Positions 1 through 9,465 of a stretch of DNA of 64,000 nt are shown here, one piece after another. Each line of letters starts with the position of its first letter. Position 1 is the stretch's first letter. Source of the stretch: JAGNXB01 sp942490895 (GTDB lineage Bacteria; Bacteroidota; Bacteroidia; Chitinophagales; Saprospiraceae); assembly GCA_942490895.1 (NCBI GenBank), contig CALNZC010000052.1, positions 372,001 to 436,000 of the forward strand, written 5' to 3'. The notes below the pieces were generated by a model. It ran no database searches, was not told the DNA's origin, and was given only the letters and a program-made list of their open reading frames with translations. The translations under genes and the position numbers were made by a program.

Positions 1-3000
1 GCAGGTCCTGTCACGCATCCATGGTCTTTTCTGAAGCATCCGGAGATTGTATTTCCTGCCATACCGATATCCACCAGCAAACAGTGGGTCAGGATTGCGC
101 GCGATGTCATACGGCCAACAACTGGTTGGTGGATAATATCACCGAGATCCATTTTGATAATGGCTTTCCGCTTGTCGGTGCCCATGCGGCCGTCTCCTGT
201 TTTGAGTGCCATCAATCCGAATCCGCCCTTCGCTTCGACCGCTTGGGCAATGACTGTATCAACTGCCACCTCCAGGATTTTCAATCAACCACTAGTCCGG
301 ATCACGTCAAGAACAATTTTTCCACCAATTGCGCGGAATGTCATGACATCAATCAGATCGATTGGAATACGGACAAGGTGGACCACAGCTTTTTCCCACT
401 GACACTGGGTCACGCCATTACCGATTGCGCCCAATGTCATACCAACGGTAGCTACCAGAATACACCCACCGAATGTCTGGCCTGCCATCAATTGGATTTT
501 CAATCCACGCTGGATCCCAATCATATCCAATCCGGTTTCACTACTGATTGCGCCTCGTGCCACACTACGGATCCCGGTTGGACCCCGGCAGAATATCAGG
601 ATCATGACGCCGCATATTTTCCGATCTACTCCGGCAAGCATCAGGGAGAATGGACCACTTGTACAGAGTGTCACACCGACCCGGCCAACTACGCCTCATT
701 CACATGCATCACCTGCCACATGAATCCGGAGACGGATGATGAACATAGTGGTATCAGTGGGTACAACTATTCCAGTCCGGCTTGCCTGGCTTGCCACCCT
801 ACAGGAGATGCAGAGGATGCCTTCGATCACAGCTTGACGGCCTTCCCGTTGACCGGGAGCCACCTTACTGTCGATTGCGCATCCTGCCACACGGCAGGCT
901 ATGCCGGCACCCCAACCGAGTGCTCCGCTTGCCATACTATAGACTTCAATCAAACGGTCAATCCCAACCATATCGACCTTGGATTTTCCATGGATTGTGC
1001 AGCTTGTCACACCACTGATCCCGACTGGAATCCGGCCCTCTTTGCCAATCACAATGATTTCTATCCGTTGAATGGGGCACATGCACTGATCGCCAACGAT
1101 TGTGCCGCCTGTCATAACGGAGACTACCTGAATACGCCATCGACCTGCATCGGATGTCATCAATCCGACTATGATGAACCATCAGACCCGGATCACAACG
1201 TTCTGTTATTTCCGACGGATTGTTCCACCTGCCACACAGAATCCTCCTGGCTACCATCCACCTTCGATCATGATGGCCCGTATTTCCCCATCTACAGTGG
1301 CAAACACGAAGGCGAATGGAATGCCTGTATCGACTGTCATACCAATCCGGCCAACTATGCAGAGTTTACCTGCATCACCTGCCACATGAATCCGGAAACC
1401 GATAATGACCACAATGGTATTCCGGGATACACCTATAACAGCACTTCCTGTCTGGCCTGTCACCCCACAGGAAATGCTGATGATGCCTTTGATCACAGTA
1501 TGACCGCCTTCCCACTGACGGGAGCGCATGCCAACACCGACTGTCTGCAATGTCATGCTTCCGGGTATGCTGGCACACCCACCGAGTGTTCATCCTGTCA
1601 CATGATGGACTTCGAACAATCCACCAATCCGAACCACCCTGTCCTCGGATTTCCTGTAGAATGCGCTGCCTGTCATACCACTGAACCTGGATGGGAACCC
1701 GCCACCTTTGCCATTCACGATGACTACTATCCACTGAATGGGGCACATGCCATGATCGCCAATGATTGTGCGTCTTGCCACAATGGGGATTATAACAACA
1801 CTCCGAATACCTGTGCGGGCTGCCACCAGTCGGATTATGATCAGACCACGAATCCGGATCACCAGGCCCTGCAATTCTCTACTGATTGCATCACTTGCCA
1901 CACTGAGACCGCCTGGCAGCCAGCCACGTTTGATCATGACATGGAGCACTTCCCAATCTACAGTGGCAAGCACCAGGGCGAATGGAATGAATGTGTGGAC
2001 TGTCATATTAACCCGGCCAACTACATGGAGTTTACCTGTACCACCTGTCATATGAATCCGGAAACGGACAATGACCACATGGGTGTACCCGGATACACCT
2101 ATAACAGCCCCTCCTGTTTTGCCTGCCACCCGACTGGCGATGCAAACGATGCCTTTGACCATAACAATACTGCCTTCCCACTCACTGGTGCTCACACTTC
2201 TACCGACTGTATCGACTGCCACTCGGCCGGGTATATCGGAACACCCACAAATTGCGATGCTTGCCATCTTCCGGACTTCAATCAGGCTGCCAACCCCAAT
2301 CACACTGCTCTGAATTTCTCCACGGACTGTGCTTCCTGCCACAGCACAGATCCCGGATGGAGTCCTGCACAGTTCCCGGACCATGACAACTTCTGGGTGC
2401 TAGACGGCGCACACATTCCTATCGCTGGCGACTGCGCTGCTTGCCACAACGGCGACTACAATAACACCCCGAATACCTGTGCCGGATGTCATACACCGGA
2501 TTTCAATGGCAGCACCAATCCGAATCATCAGGTTCTAGGCTTCCCGATGGACTGTGCCTTATGCCACACCACAGCACCGGACTGGATGCCCGCCACCTTC
2601 CCGATTCATGACGACTATTATGTCCTGGCAGGGGCACACGCACTCATCAGCAATGACTGTGCAGCTTGTCATAACGGGGATTACAACAATACCCCGAACA
2701 CCTGTTTTGGCTGCCATAGTGAGGATTACAATGCCACCACGAATCCGGACCACCAGGCCGCTCAGTTCTCCACGGATTGTGCCAGTTGCCACTCTGAAGA
2801 TGCCTGGACACCGGCCAATTTCGACCATGACGGCCAATACTTCCCGATCTACAGCGGCAAGCATGAGGGAGAATGGAATGAATGTGTGGACTGTCACATC
2901 AATCCGAATAATTACATGGAATTCAGTTGTATCGGCTGCCACCTGAATCCGGAGACCGATCAAGATCACCAGGGTATTCCAGGCTATTCCTATAATAGCA

Positions 3001-4601
3001 ACTCCTGCTATGCCTGTCACCCCACAGGGGATGCCAACGATGCATTTGACCATAGTCTAACCAACTTCCCACTCACCGGGGCGCATATCTCTGTGGACTG
3101 TGCCTCCTGCCACGCTGCAGGCTATCAGGGTACGCCGACCAATTGTGATGCCTGCCACCTGGACGACTTCAATCAAACCTCGAACCCGAATCACGTAGCA
3201 CTCAACTTCTCTGTGGATTGCGCCATGTGTCATACAACGGAGCCCGGATGGAGTCCAGCGGTATTCCCCGAGCACGACAATTTCTGGGTTTTGGACGGAG
3301 CACATATTCCAATCGCCGGCGATTGTGCCGCTTGCCATAATGGAGACTACAACAACACACCTACCAGCTGTGAAGGGTGTCACCAACCGGATTATAACCA
3401 GGCGACCAATCCCAACCATATCGGTCTCAATCTACCGACTGACTGCGCCGCTTGTCACACCACAGCTCCAGGCTGGAGTCCCGCGACATTTGCCATCCAC
3501 GACGACTATTATGTACTGGATGGCGCCCACCAGCCCATCGCCAATGATTGTGCCGCCTGCCATAATGGGGATTATAACAATACCCCCAACACCTGCGCAG
3601 GCTGTCATACTCCGGACTACAACAGCAGCTCCAATCCCAACCACCTGGCTTTAGGATTACCCACGGATTGTGCCATGTGCCATACCACCAATCCGGATTG
3701 GATGCCTGCGACCTTCCCTATCCACGATAATTTCTGGCCGCTCAACGGCGCACATATCCCGCTGGCCAACGATTGCGCGGCTTGCCATAACGGCGACTAT
3801 AATAATACGCCCAATAGCTGCTACGGTTGTCACGCAGAGGATTACAACCAAACCTCTAATCCGAATCACCAGAACGCCGGCTTCCCCACAGATTGTGCGA
3901 TCTGCCACAATGAGAATGGCTGGACCCCGGCGACGGTCGATCACAACAGCTTCTGGCCTCTTGAAGGGGCGCATGAGACCGTGGATTGCAACAGTTGCCA
4001 CCAGGGCAATTACAACAATACACCCAACACCTGTGCAGGTTGCCATACACCGGACTACAATAGCAGCACAAATCCTGACCACAACAACCTGGGCTTACCC
4101 ATGGATTGCGCCTTGTGCCACACCACTGATCCGGACTGGATGCCGGCCACCTTCCCCATTCACGATGACTTCTGGCCGCTGACCGGCGCCCATGCGGGCA
4201 TCGCCAATGATTGTGCGGCCTGTCATAACGGGGATTACAACAACACCCCGAATACCTGTTTTGGCTGCCATAGTGCTGAGTATAATGGAACGAATGATCC
4301 GGATCATGAACAGGTCGGCTTCCCCACAGATTGTGAAGCCTGCCACTCTACCTCTGGATGGACACCATCAACATGGGATCACGATGGGCAATACTTCCCC
4401 ATCTACAGCGGCAAACACGAAGGGGAATGGAATGAGTGTGTGGATTGTCATACCACACCCGGAAACTATAACCTGTTCAGTTGCATCGATTGCCATGAGC
4501 ATGACGATCCTGTAGATCTCGCCGATAAACACGAAGACGAACCCAATTACAGCTACAATAGCCAGGCGTGTTACGATTGTCATCCGACCGGTGAGGATTG
4601 A
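1..4601 (+). CDS. Giant multiheme c-type cytochrome (5' end outside the window)
   Basis: This is a very large secreted multiheme cytochrome. The frame is open to the window edge: codons before the first ATG (position 21) read R-S-C-H, the end of another CxxCH motif, so the true start and signal peptide lie upstream. From position 21 there are 1526 residues with 62 complete CxxCH heme-attachment motifs, about one per 25 residues. Nearly every motif is accompanied by further histidines in recurring contexts (GAH, NPNH/NPDH, F-D-H-D, SGKH), which are good candidates for distal axial ligands (inference). Low-hydrophobicity, Asn/Asp/Thr/Pro-rich linkers separate the motifs and no membrane segment is visible, so a periplasmic or extracellular electron-carrying protein is expected. 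It is followed after 17 bases by an outer-membrane barrel gene. The protein ends inside a repeat unit with no extra C-terminal anchor or typical T9SS sorting domain. The substrate or terminal acceptor is unknown. Confidence 0.93.
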   Translation, partial: RSCHASMVFSEASGDCISCHTDIHQQTVGQDCARCHTANNWLVDNITEIHFDNGFPLVGAHAAVSCFECHQSESALRFDRLGNDCINCHLQDFQSTTSPDHVKNNFSTNCAECHDINQIDWNTDKVDHSFFPLTLGHAITDCAQCHTNGSYQNTPTECLACHQLDFQSTLDPNHIQSGFTTDCASCHTTDPGWTPAEYQDHDAAYFPIYSGKHQGEWTTCTECHTDPANYASFTCITCHMNPETDDEHSGISGYNYSSPACLACHPTGDAEDAFDHSLTAFPLTGSHLTVDCASCHTAGYAGTPTECSACHTIDFNQTVNPNHIDLGFSMDCAACHTTDPDWNPALFANHNDFYPLNGAHALIANDCAACHNGDYLNTPSTCIGCHQSDYDEPSDPDHNVLLFPTDCSTCHTESSWLPSTFDHDGPYFPIYSGKHEGEWNACIDCHTNPANYAEFTCITCHMNPETDNDHNGIPGYTYNSTSCLACHPTGNADDAFDHSMTAFPLTGAHANTDCLQCHASGYAGTPTECSSCHMMDFEQSTNPNHPVLGFPVECAACHTTEPGWEPATFAIHDDYYPLNGAHAMIANDCASCHNGDYNNTPNTCAGCHQSDYDQTTNPDHQALQFSTDCITCHTETAWQPATFDHDMEHFPIYSGKHQGEWNECVDCHINPANYMEFTCTTCHMNPETDNDHMGVPGYTYNSPSCFACHPTGDANDAFDHNNTAFPLTGAHTSTDCIDCHSAGYIGTPTNCDACHLPDFNQAANPNHTALNFSTDCASCHSTDPGWSPAQFPDHDNFWVLDGAHIPIAGDCAACHNGDYNNTPNTCAGCHTPDFNGSTNPNHQVLGFPMDCALCHTTAPDWMPATFPIHDDYYVLAGAHALISNDCAACHNGDYNNTPNTCFGCHSEDYNATTNPDHQAAQFSTDCASCHSEDAWTPANFDHDGQYFPIYSGKHEGEWNECVDCHINPNNYMEFSCIGCHLNPETDQDHQGIPGYSYNSNSCYACHPTGDANDAFDHSLTNFPLTGAHISVDCASCHAAGYQGTPTNCDACHLDDFNQTSNPNHVALNFSVDCAMCHTTEPGWSPAVFPEHDNFWVLDGAHIPIAGDCAACHNGDYNNTPTSCEGCHQPDYNQATNPNHIGLNLPTDCAACHTTAPGWSPATFAIHDDYYVLDGAHQPIANDCAACHNGDYNNTPNTCAGCHTPDYNSSSNPNHLALGLPTDCAMCHTTNPDWMPATFPIHDNFWPLNGAHIPLANDCAACHNGDYNNTPNSCYGCHAEDYNQTSNPNHQNAGFPTDCAICHNENGWTPATVDHNSFWPLEGAHETVDCNSCHQGNYNNTPNTCAGCHTPDYNSSTNPDHNNLGLPMDCALCHTTDPDWMPATFPIHDDFWPLTGAHAGIANDCAACHNGDYNNTPNTCFGCHSAEYNGTNDPDHEQVGFPTDCEACHSTSGWTPSTWDHDGQYFPIYSGKHEGEWNECVDCHTTPGNYNLFSCIDCHEHDDPVDLADKHEDEPNYSYNSQACYDCHPTGED
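21..4599 (+). repeat. In-frame tandem array of ~74-residue triheme units
   Basis: The cytochrome is an in-frame tandem repeat of about 222 bases (74 residues), each unit carrying three CxxCH motifs. 1526/74 gives about 20.6 units, matching 62 hemes. Common units contain GAH, D-C-A-A-C-H-N-G-D-Y, C-x-G-C-H, NPNH and C-H-T-T. A divergent marker unit contains the string FPIYSGKH, with its preceding aromatic or His codon at 615, 1281, 1947, 2838 and 4392. The marker spacings are 666, 666, 891 and 1554 bases, or 3, 3, 4 and 7 unit lengths. The 3' half (about 3300-4300) consists mainly of consecutive common units, suggesting later expansion there. Confidence 0.88.
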
Positions 4602-4618
4602 TCTGAATCCCTTTAGTC

Positions 4619-6247
4619 ATGCAAAGATTACTCTTCCTTTCTGTCCTCTTTCTAGCGGCTGCCACGGGTGTAGCACAGGAAAGGGTTGTACAGGGTGAGG
4701 GAGTCATCTCCTACCTCTCCGCGTCTAATGTGTACATCAAGTTTTCAAACACAGAAGATATTCCCCTAGGGGATACTTTGTTTGTAAAGGCAGGCTTCCG
4801 AATGGAACCCGCTTCCATCGTGCTGCAGAAATCATCTATTTCCTGCGTAACCAAATGGATTGGCAAACAGGATCCAGCCATTGGCATGATGGTTTATGCT
4901 CTGGAGCCCGCCATGCAGACTCTACCTTTTGAACCACAATCGAAGGAGGAAGTCGTAGATACGATCGCCGTCACACCTCGCCCCGGTCCGGCTGTCAATG
5001 ATGTGATCGATGCGGAAGATGATCTGGATATAAACCCGGAGTGGAAGGAAAAACTGGTCGGCCGAATCTCCGCCGCCTCTTACAGTACCTTCTCCGATGA
5101 TGCTCCACGGCATCGCATGCGGTATGGTGTTTCCTTTCGTGGCCATCACATCAAGGGCTCCCGATGGTCCACCGAAACCTTTATCACCTTCCGGCATAAT
5201 GAAGGCGAGTGGTCGGAGGTACAAGAGAATATTTTCAATGCCCTGAAGATCTACAGCCTGGCCGTCCAGTACGAACCCACCAGAAATTCTATACTGACCC
5301 TTGGTCGGAAGATTAATCCCCGAATCTCCAGCATGGGCGTCATTGATGGCCTCCAGTATGAGCAGTCATTTGGTGCTTTCCAAATGGGGTTAATGGCCGG
5401 ATCCCGACCCAATTTCCAGGACTATCGCATCGACCCCAGCATGTTTCAGGCGGGTGCCTATCTGGGATATGGCACGCAAAAAGATGGCCGCACCCAGCAG
5501 AACACCCTGGCTTTTATCGAACAGCGCAACAGCGGCCAAGTCGATCGTCGGTTCGTCTATTTCCAACACACTGACAACCTGTTGAAAAATCTGAATGTGT
5601 TTGCTTCCTGTGAAATGGACCTCTATCAAAAAGTGAATGAGGAAATCAGCAACACCCCCACCCTGACCAATTTCTTCACCTCTCTGCGGTACCGCTTTTC
5701 CCGGACGCTCAGCGCCTCTGTTTCGTATGACAATCGGAAAAACGTGATCTTTTTTGAATCCTATAAAAGTTATATCGACCAACTCATCGATGAGGAGACT
5801 CGCCAGGGATTGCGAGCCAGTGCCAACTATCGCATCTTTAAACGAATCTCCATTGGTGTCAATACAAGCTGGCGCTTCCAGAAAAACAACACCAATACCT
5901 CCCGAAATATCAATGGGTATATGACCTTCAGCCGCCTGCCCTGGATCAAGGGAAATGCGACTTTAAATGTGAATACTTTGGAGACCAGTTATCAGCAAAG
6001 CCGGTATTATGGCTGTCGCTATACTCGCAACTTCTTCAAGGGAAAACTGAATGGGGACCTCTATTACCGATGGGTAGATTATATGCCCGTTTATTCGGAG
6101 ATCAACACACATCAGGACATTGCAGGGCTCAGTCTGTCCTTGCGGATCACACGCCAATTATCTTTGTATACTTACTTTGAAGAAACGTTTGATAAACGGT
6201 ATGCCACGGTTTCCCGCTTTAATACGAAGTTGATCTACCGCCTTTAA
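4619..6247 (+). CDS. Outer-membrane beta-barrel protein next to the cytochrome
   Basis: The 542-residue product has an N-terminal signal peptide (hydrophobic segment ending near A-Q-E at about residue 20). An SH3/OB-like beta-rich stretch of roughly 110 residues follows, then a linker rich in Pro and Asp, then a long region of alternating amphipathic strands from about residue 150 to the end. It terminates in K-L-I-Y-R-L, like many outer-membrane barrels. There are no CxxCH motifs. It begins 17 bases after the giant cytochrome and is almost certainly co-transcribed. By analogy with porin-cytochrome conduits, it may hold or export the multiheme protein across the outer membrane. That role is inferred from position and fold only; I did not recognise a named family. 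Confidence 0.75.
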   Translation: MQRLLFLSVLFLAAATGVAQERVVQGEGVISYLSASNVYIKFSNTEDIPLGDTLFVKAGFRMEPASIVLQKSSISCVTKWIGKQDPAIGMMVYALEPAMQTLPFEPQSKEEVVDTIAVTPRPGPAVNDVIDAEDDLDINPEWKEKLVGRISAASYSTFSDDAPRHRMRYGVSFRGHHIKGSRWSTETFITFRHNEGEWSEVQENIFNALKIYSLAVQYEPTRNSILTLGRKINPRISSMGVIDGLQYEQSFGAFQMGLMAGSRPNFQDYRIDPSMFQAGAYLGYGTQKDGRTQQNTLAFIEQRNSGQVDRRFVYFQHTDNLLKNLNVFASCEMDLYQKVNEEISNTPTLTNFFTSLRYRFSRTLSASVSYDNRKNVIFFESYKSYIDQLIDEETRQGLRASANYRIFKRISIGVNTSWRFQKNNTNTSRNINGYMTFSRLPWIKGNATLNVNTLETSYQQSRYYGCRYTRNFFKGKLNGDLYYRWVDYMPVYSEINTHQDIAGLSLSLRITRQLSLYTYFEETFDKRYATVSRFNTKLIYRL

Positions 6248-6327
6248 TAGCTGAGCCTCTATCTCCTTATCCACCTAGCCATACTTTCCTCGAAGAAGTT
6301 CTATTTTTAGCCTCCAATCACATCACT

Positions 6328-7080
6328 ATGTTTTCCCTTCGTTTTCCTCATATTCTTGTTGTCGCCCTTCTGATTGCCAGCTGTGGCGACCAGCCCAAAG
6401 TCATAGAAAGTACCACCGAAAATACAGGCATTTCTGAAGGCAACAGTGCCCTGGATGAGATCACCAACTCAGCTTCATCCACAGCAGAACATCAAGTTGT
6501 GGTCGACGAAGTCTTACATACTGAAAAGTACTCCTATCTCCAGGTGAAGGAAGGTGAGGAAAGTCACTGGATCGCTATCCCGAAAAGCGAAGTGGAAGTA
6601 GGGGATCACCTGGTGTACCGGGGCGGATTGATGAAAAAGAATTTCCTGAGCCGGGAGTATAATCGGGTTTTCGAGACCCTTTACCTGGTATCTGATATCC
6701 GCAAGATGGGTCCAGAAGGGGCTCAAACCAGCGACAAGACCACAGGCGGCAGTCATCCGTCTATTGAGGTCTCCGAAGTCATCCCCCCTGTTGCTGGAGC
6801 AGTAGCGATTTCAGAACTGATTGCACATCCTCAAAAATATGAGGGCAAAACCATTAAAGTCACAGGTAAAGTGGTCAAGGTCAACCCGATGATCATGAAC
6901 CGCAACTGGATCCACCTCCAGGATGGCACTGCAGATAAAAATGATCTGACCGTCACCACTGCCGAAAATATTCCACTGGGAGGCATTGTTACTGTGGAGG
7001 GAACCATCGCCTTGAACAAAGATTTCGGTGCTGGATATCGATATGAGTTGATTATGGAGGGGGCGGTGGTGGTGAAGTGA
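6328..7080 (+). CDS. NrfJ-like / OB-fold lipoprotein
   Basis: A 250-residue lipoprotein: the signal peptide ends in a lipobox (I-A-S-C-G) at about residue 20. Two small beta domains follow a Ser/Thr/Glu-rich linker. The first (about residues 55-130) has the pattern V-x-E-V-L...Y-S-Y-L-Q-V, then I-A-I-P-K-S-E-V-x-V-G-D, then N-F-x-S-R-x-x-N-R-x-F, resembling the NrfJ-type domain found beside multiheme nitrite reductases. The second (about 160-250) is OB-like, with G-K-T-I-K-V-x-G-K-V and a D-G-T motif. It lies 80 bases after the barrel gene on the same strand, supporting one cytochrome-associated operon. A periplasmic accessory role in cytochrome handling is likely but unproven. Confidence 0.72.
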   Translation: MFSLRFPHILVVALLIASCGDQPKVIESTTENTGISEGNSALDEITNSASSTAEHQVVVDEVLHTEKYSYLQVKEGEESHWIAIPKSEVEVGDHLVYRGGLMKKNFLSREYNRVFETLYLVSDIRKMGPEGAQTSDKTTGGSHPSIEVSEVIPPVAGAVAISELIAHPQKYEGKTIKVTGKVVKVNPMIMNRNWIHLQDGTADKNDLTVTTAENIPLGGIVTVEGTIALNKDFGAGYRYELIMEGAVVVK

Positions 7081-7148
7081 TGATGATTATCTCATCACAC
7101 CCCGGGGCCAAATCATTCAAATTTGGCTTCATCCTACTATAGTTGTTG

Positions 7149-7679
7149 TCAAACTGACTCTTCTGCTTCTTGCTCGCGTAATGTCCTCCAAATCGGCCGA
7201 AGCAGCAGACGAGAAAACATATAACATACCAGACCAAGTGAATAGATCAGAGAGACATAATAAGGCCCAAATTCTCTCTTGAAGATTACATCACTGGCAT
7301 TCAGAAAATTAATACCGATGATTACAGTCGAAATGAGATATAGCAAATAGATGACCAGTTTGTTAACCGCTTTAAAGGTCTTGAAATTTTTAAGTCGCAG
7401 GGCGATGTCAATGGAGAAATAAGTATAGATCACACATGTCATGCCACTACTGATCGCCCATACCGAGGAATCATTCATGCCAAAACTTGCCAACAAGAGC
7501 GGCAACGTTGAATAAAAGGCACTCAACAACCCCATATTGACGACGACTGCAAGGCCCACCACATCCCCCCTCCTGATTCTCTCTCCTTCTTTAAACTGAA
7601 ATGTGCCAATGATTCCTGCAAAACCGGCAACGGCAACAGCCACTTGCGTAAAGGTCAGTAATTGATCTGCATTCTCCAT
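7149..7679 (-). CDS. Hypothetical multi-pass membrane protein
   Basis: A membrane protein of about 176 residues with five or six hydrophobic segments, beginning M-E-N-A-D-Q-L-L followed by a glycine/alanine-rich first helix (V-A-V-A-V-A-G-F-A-G-I). An upstream ATG at 7703 would add eight residues; the downstream start was chosen because the hydrophobic region begins just after it. The C-terminus is charged (R-T-L-R-E-Q-E-A-E-E). I do not recognise a characterised family and no function can be given. It is convergent with the cytochrome operon and separated from it by 68 bases containing a weak inverted repeat (7107-7127). Confidence 0.7.
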   Translation of the reverse strand: MENADQLLTFTQVAVAVAGFAGIIGTFQFKEGERIRRGDVVGLAVVVNMGLLSAFYSTLPLLLASFGMNDSSVWAISSGMTCVIYTYFSIDIALRLKNFKTFKAVNKLVIYLLYLISTVIIGINFLNASDVIFKREFGPYYVSLIYSLGLVCYMFSRLLLRPIWRTLREQEAEESV

Positions 7680-7871
7680 AAAGGGCAGTTTTAAGGGACT
7701 CAACTTCCATTTCCACTGCGATGTAAAGCCTGGATGAAGGCGATAACCAGCGAGATTGGTCTAGTATCCTTCACGGAAACTACAACATATTATCCTCAAT
7801 ACTTCACCTTGGCTCTTATGATGTCCAAACACCTCGTAGAATCGATTAGACCCACTTATTCGAATCCCTTT

Positions 7872-8057
7872 CTATTTCGACTTCTCCACAGAAAGTAACC
7901 AAACGAAAAAAAGTAGACTGAGAATCAGAAATAGAATATTCACTACTCTGGCAAAGGGAGGCGCTCCTTCTGGCCATACTTGCCCCAGCAAGACAACGAC
8001 ATTCAGCACGATCAGCACTTTGGCAGCCATTCTATAGTTTTTTGAACTAAGTTCCAT
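7872..8057 (-). CDS. Small two-helix membrane protein
   Basis: A 61-residue reading frame with two clear hydrophobic helices separated by a short loop with W-P-E-G-A-P-P, and a short basic C-terminal tail (V-E-K-S-K). Hydrophobicity and the positive-inside pattern make it a plausible small inner-membrane protein. There is no recognised family, and no strong ribosome site, as is usual in this window. The 272 bases upstream (8058-8329) hold only overlapping low-quality frames that I do not accept as genes. Confidence 0.5.
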   Translation of the reverse strand: MELSSKNYRMAAKVLIVLNVVVLLGQVWPEGAPPFARVVNILFLILSLLFFVWLLSVEKSK

Positions 8058-8329
8058 TTGACGATTATGTTACTCTTGTTTGTTCAAATTCAAACCATCT
8101 GCTCTCAATATACGAAGCGAAAGAGTCTGGCACAACTTGGCATACCTGATCGGTTTGATACAGGTCCATTCAGGACGATCTTACTACAAAGGTGGATTAG
8201 GGAACAAAAATGGCTGCCATGCGAACAGAGCGGCCCTCGATTTCAAACAGATGAAATCAGAATACTTAGACAACACACAATACCCGTATCAAAATTTTCC
8301 CTCAACTTTTCAAGACCATAAAGTTGAGA

Positions 8330-9022
8330 TTAGTGGAACATCAACCCCACAGCCAATCCGGCTGTCAAAAACCGGCTATTATTGACAACAAAGCTCGTCT
8401 CATATACATCCCCGAATGAGTAACTGATGGTGGGCTCCACGTGGAGTGTCAATTTCTCACGCAGTTTTAGTTCATAACCGAATCCTCCCTGCCCGAGGAA
8501 CAAAAATGGTTTAACATCATGCGCCGGCCAGGAGGAGACAGAAGACAACAAACCACATTCATAAAGGGAGGGATCTCCATCCCGAAACAGAAAGATCTCC
8601 GCAGAAACACCAACCCTGAAGTAAAATGAATTCTGGGATTGGCTCAATCGCCATTTCAAGCCAACCGGTATCGAGAGGTATACATTCGAATAGTCCAATG
8701 TGACCCAGGAGTGAAAGGGGTCATAGCCTCCATTCCCATCATGGTCGCAACCGAATGAGATCTTGTAATCGACCTGATCCACATTCAGAAGACGAAATCC
8801 TGCACCGCCATAGACTTGAAATCGCTTACTGATGTCATAATGTGCCCGACCTGTCACAACACCATGGGCTGATTTAGAGGTAGGACTCAACTCAGGGTCA
8901 TCAAAAATCAGCCAGGAAACTCCAGGATTAACTTCAACACCAAAATGGAGTCTATCTCCTCCTTGGGCCTTGGCACATAAAATGGAAGTCACTACAAATA
9001 GGCAAACAAATATTCTTTTCAT
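8330..9022 (-). CDS. Outer-membrane beta-barrel protein (PorT/OmpW-like fold)
   Basis: The 230-residue product has a signal peptide ending near A-K-A-Q-G. Its small barrel begins with F-G-V-E-V-N-P-G and contains alternating strands such as the Y-G-G-A-G-F-R motif and the F-L-G-Q-G-G-F-G-Y segment. It ends in a hydrophobic strand finishing L-M-F-H. This pattern is typical of the 'outer membrane protein beta-barrel' families common in Bacteroidota, usually of unknown function. It stands alone, with small genes on both sides. Confidence 0.75.
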   Translation of the reverse strand: MKRIFVCLFVVTSILCAKAQGGDRLHFGVEVNPGVSWLIFDDPELSPTSKSAHGVVTGRAHYDISKRFQVYGGAGFRLLNVDQVDYKISFGCDHDGNGGYDPFHSWVTLDYSNVYLSIPVGLKWRLSQSQNSFYFRVGVSAEIFLFRDGDPSLYECGLLSSVSSWPAHDVKPFLFLGQGGFGYELKLREKLTLHVEPTISYSFGDVYETSFVVNNSRFLTAGLAVGLMFH

Positions 9023-9105
9023 ATTTAAAGCTTGACTGAGCGAATACTAGAATCTTTAAAAGGAAAACATTTCTCACAATAAATGAACTCCAAATGAACT
9101 CATTT

Positions 9106-9465
9106 TTAAATGATTCGATACACGACCAGCCCCACCCCGATCAAAAACAGTGAAGTGAAAATCACTTTATTATGCCGTGCCAGCCACTCAGGCAGGAAGA
9201 TATCGAAATTGTCTTTTGTGGAAGAAGAGTACTTCCGCGCCCATATCGTCAAAGGACAATACATCCGAAAGAGAAGAAGAACTAGTCCTTCTAATACGAT
9301 CAAACCAATAGCGACCCAAGTATATTTCTGGACATCATCCGCAACCCCACAATACAAAATATAGAAGATCACCACAACAAAAAATGCCCAGATCAGGGTG
9401 TGCAGCCATTTGATCAGAGTCAATTTATTCTTGTCATGTATCATTACTGTCTCAAATAAGGCCAC
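9106..9465 (-). CDS. Small membrane protein with a C-P-L-T motif (DUF2784-like)
   Basis: A 119-residue protein with three predicted transmembrane helices. After the second helix it has C-P-L-T-I-W, then F-D-I-F-L-P-E-W-L-A-R-H. The placement of C-P-L-T recalls the DUF2784 family of small membrane proteins, a tentative match from memory. A second possible start lies at 9444 (M-I-H-D-K). The function is unknown. Confidence 0.6.
   Translation of the reverse strand: MALFETVMIHDKNKLTLIKWLHTLIWAFFVVVIFYILYCGVADDVQKYTWVAIGLIVLEGLVLLLFRMYCPLTIWARKYSSSTKDNFDIFLPEWLARHNKVIFTSLFLIGVGLVVYRII

Noticed and set aside
1590..2384. Long antisense frame (264 codons) inside the cytochrome
   Set aside because: It mirrors the repeat structure and codon bias of the sense strand and has no domain signal.
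615..4600. CRISPR-like regular repeats in the first 4.6 kb
   Set aside because: The repeats are in-frame coding units without spacers or cas genes; they encode heme motifs.
8058..8385. Two overlapping plus-strand frames of 87 and 101 codons
   Set aside because: Composition is random-looking and one runs into the 3' end of the minus-strand outer-membrane gene; more likely non-coding leader sequence.
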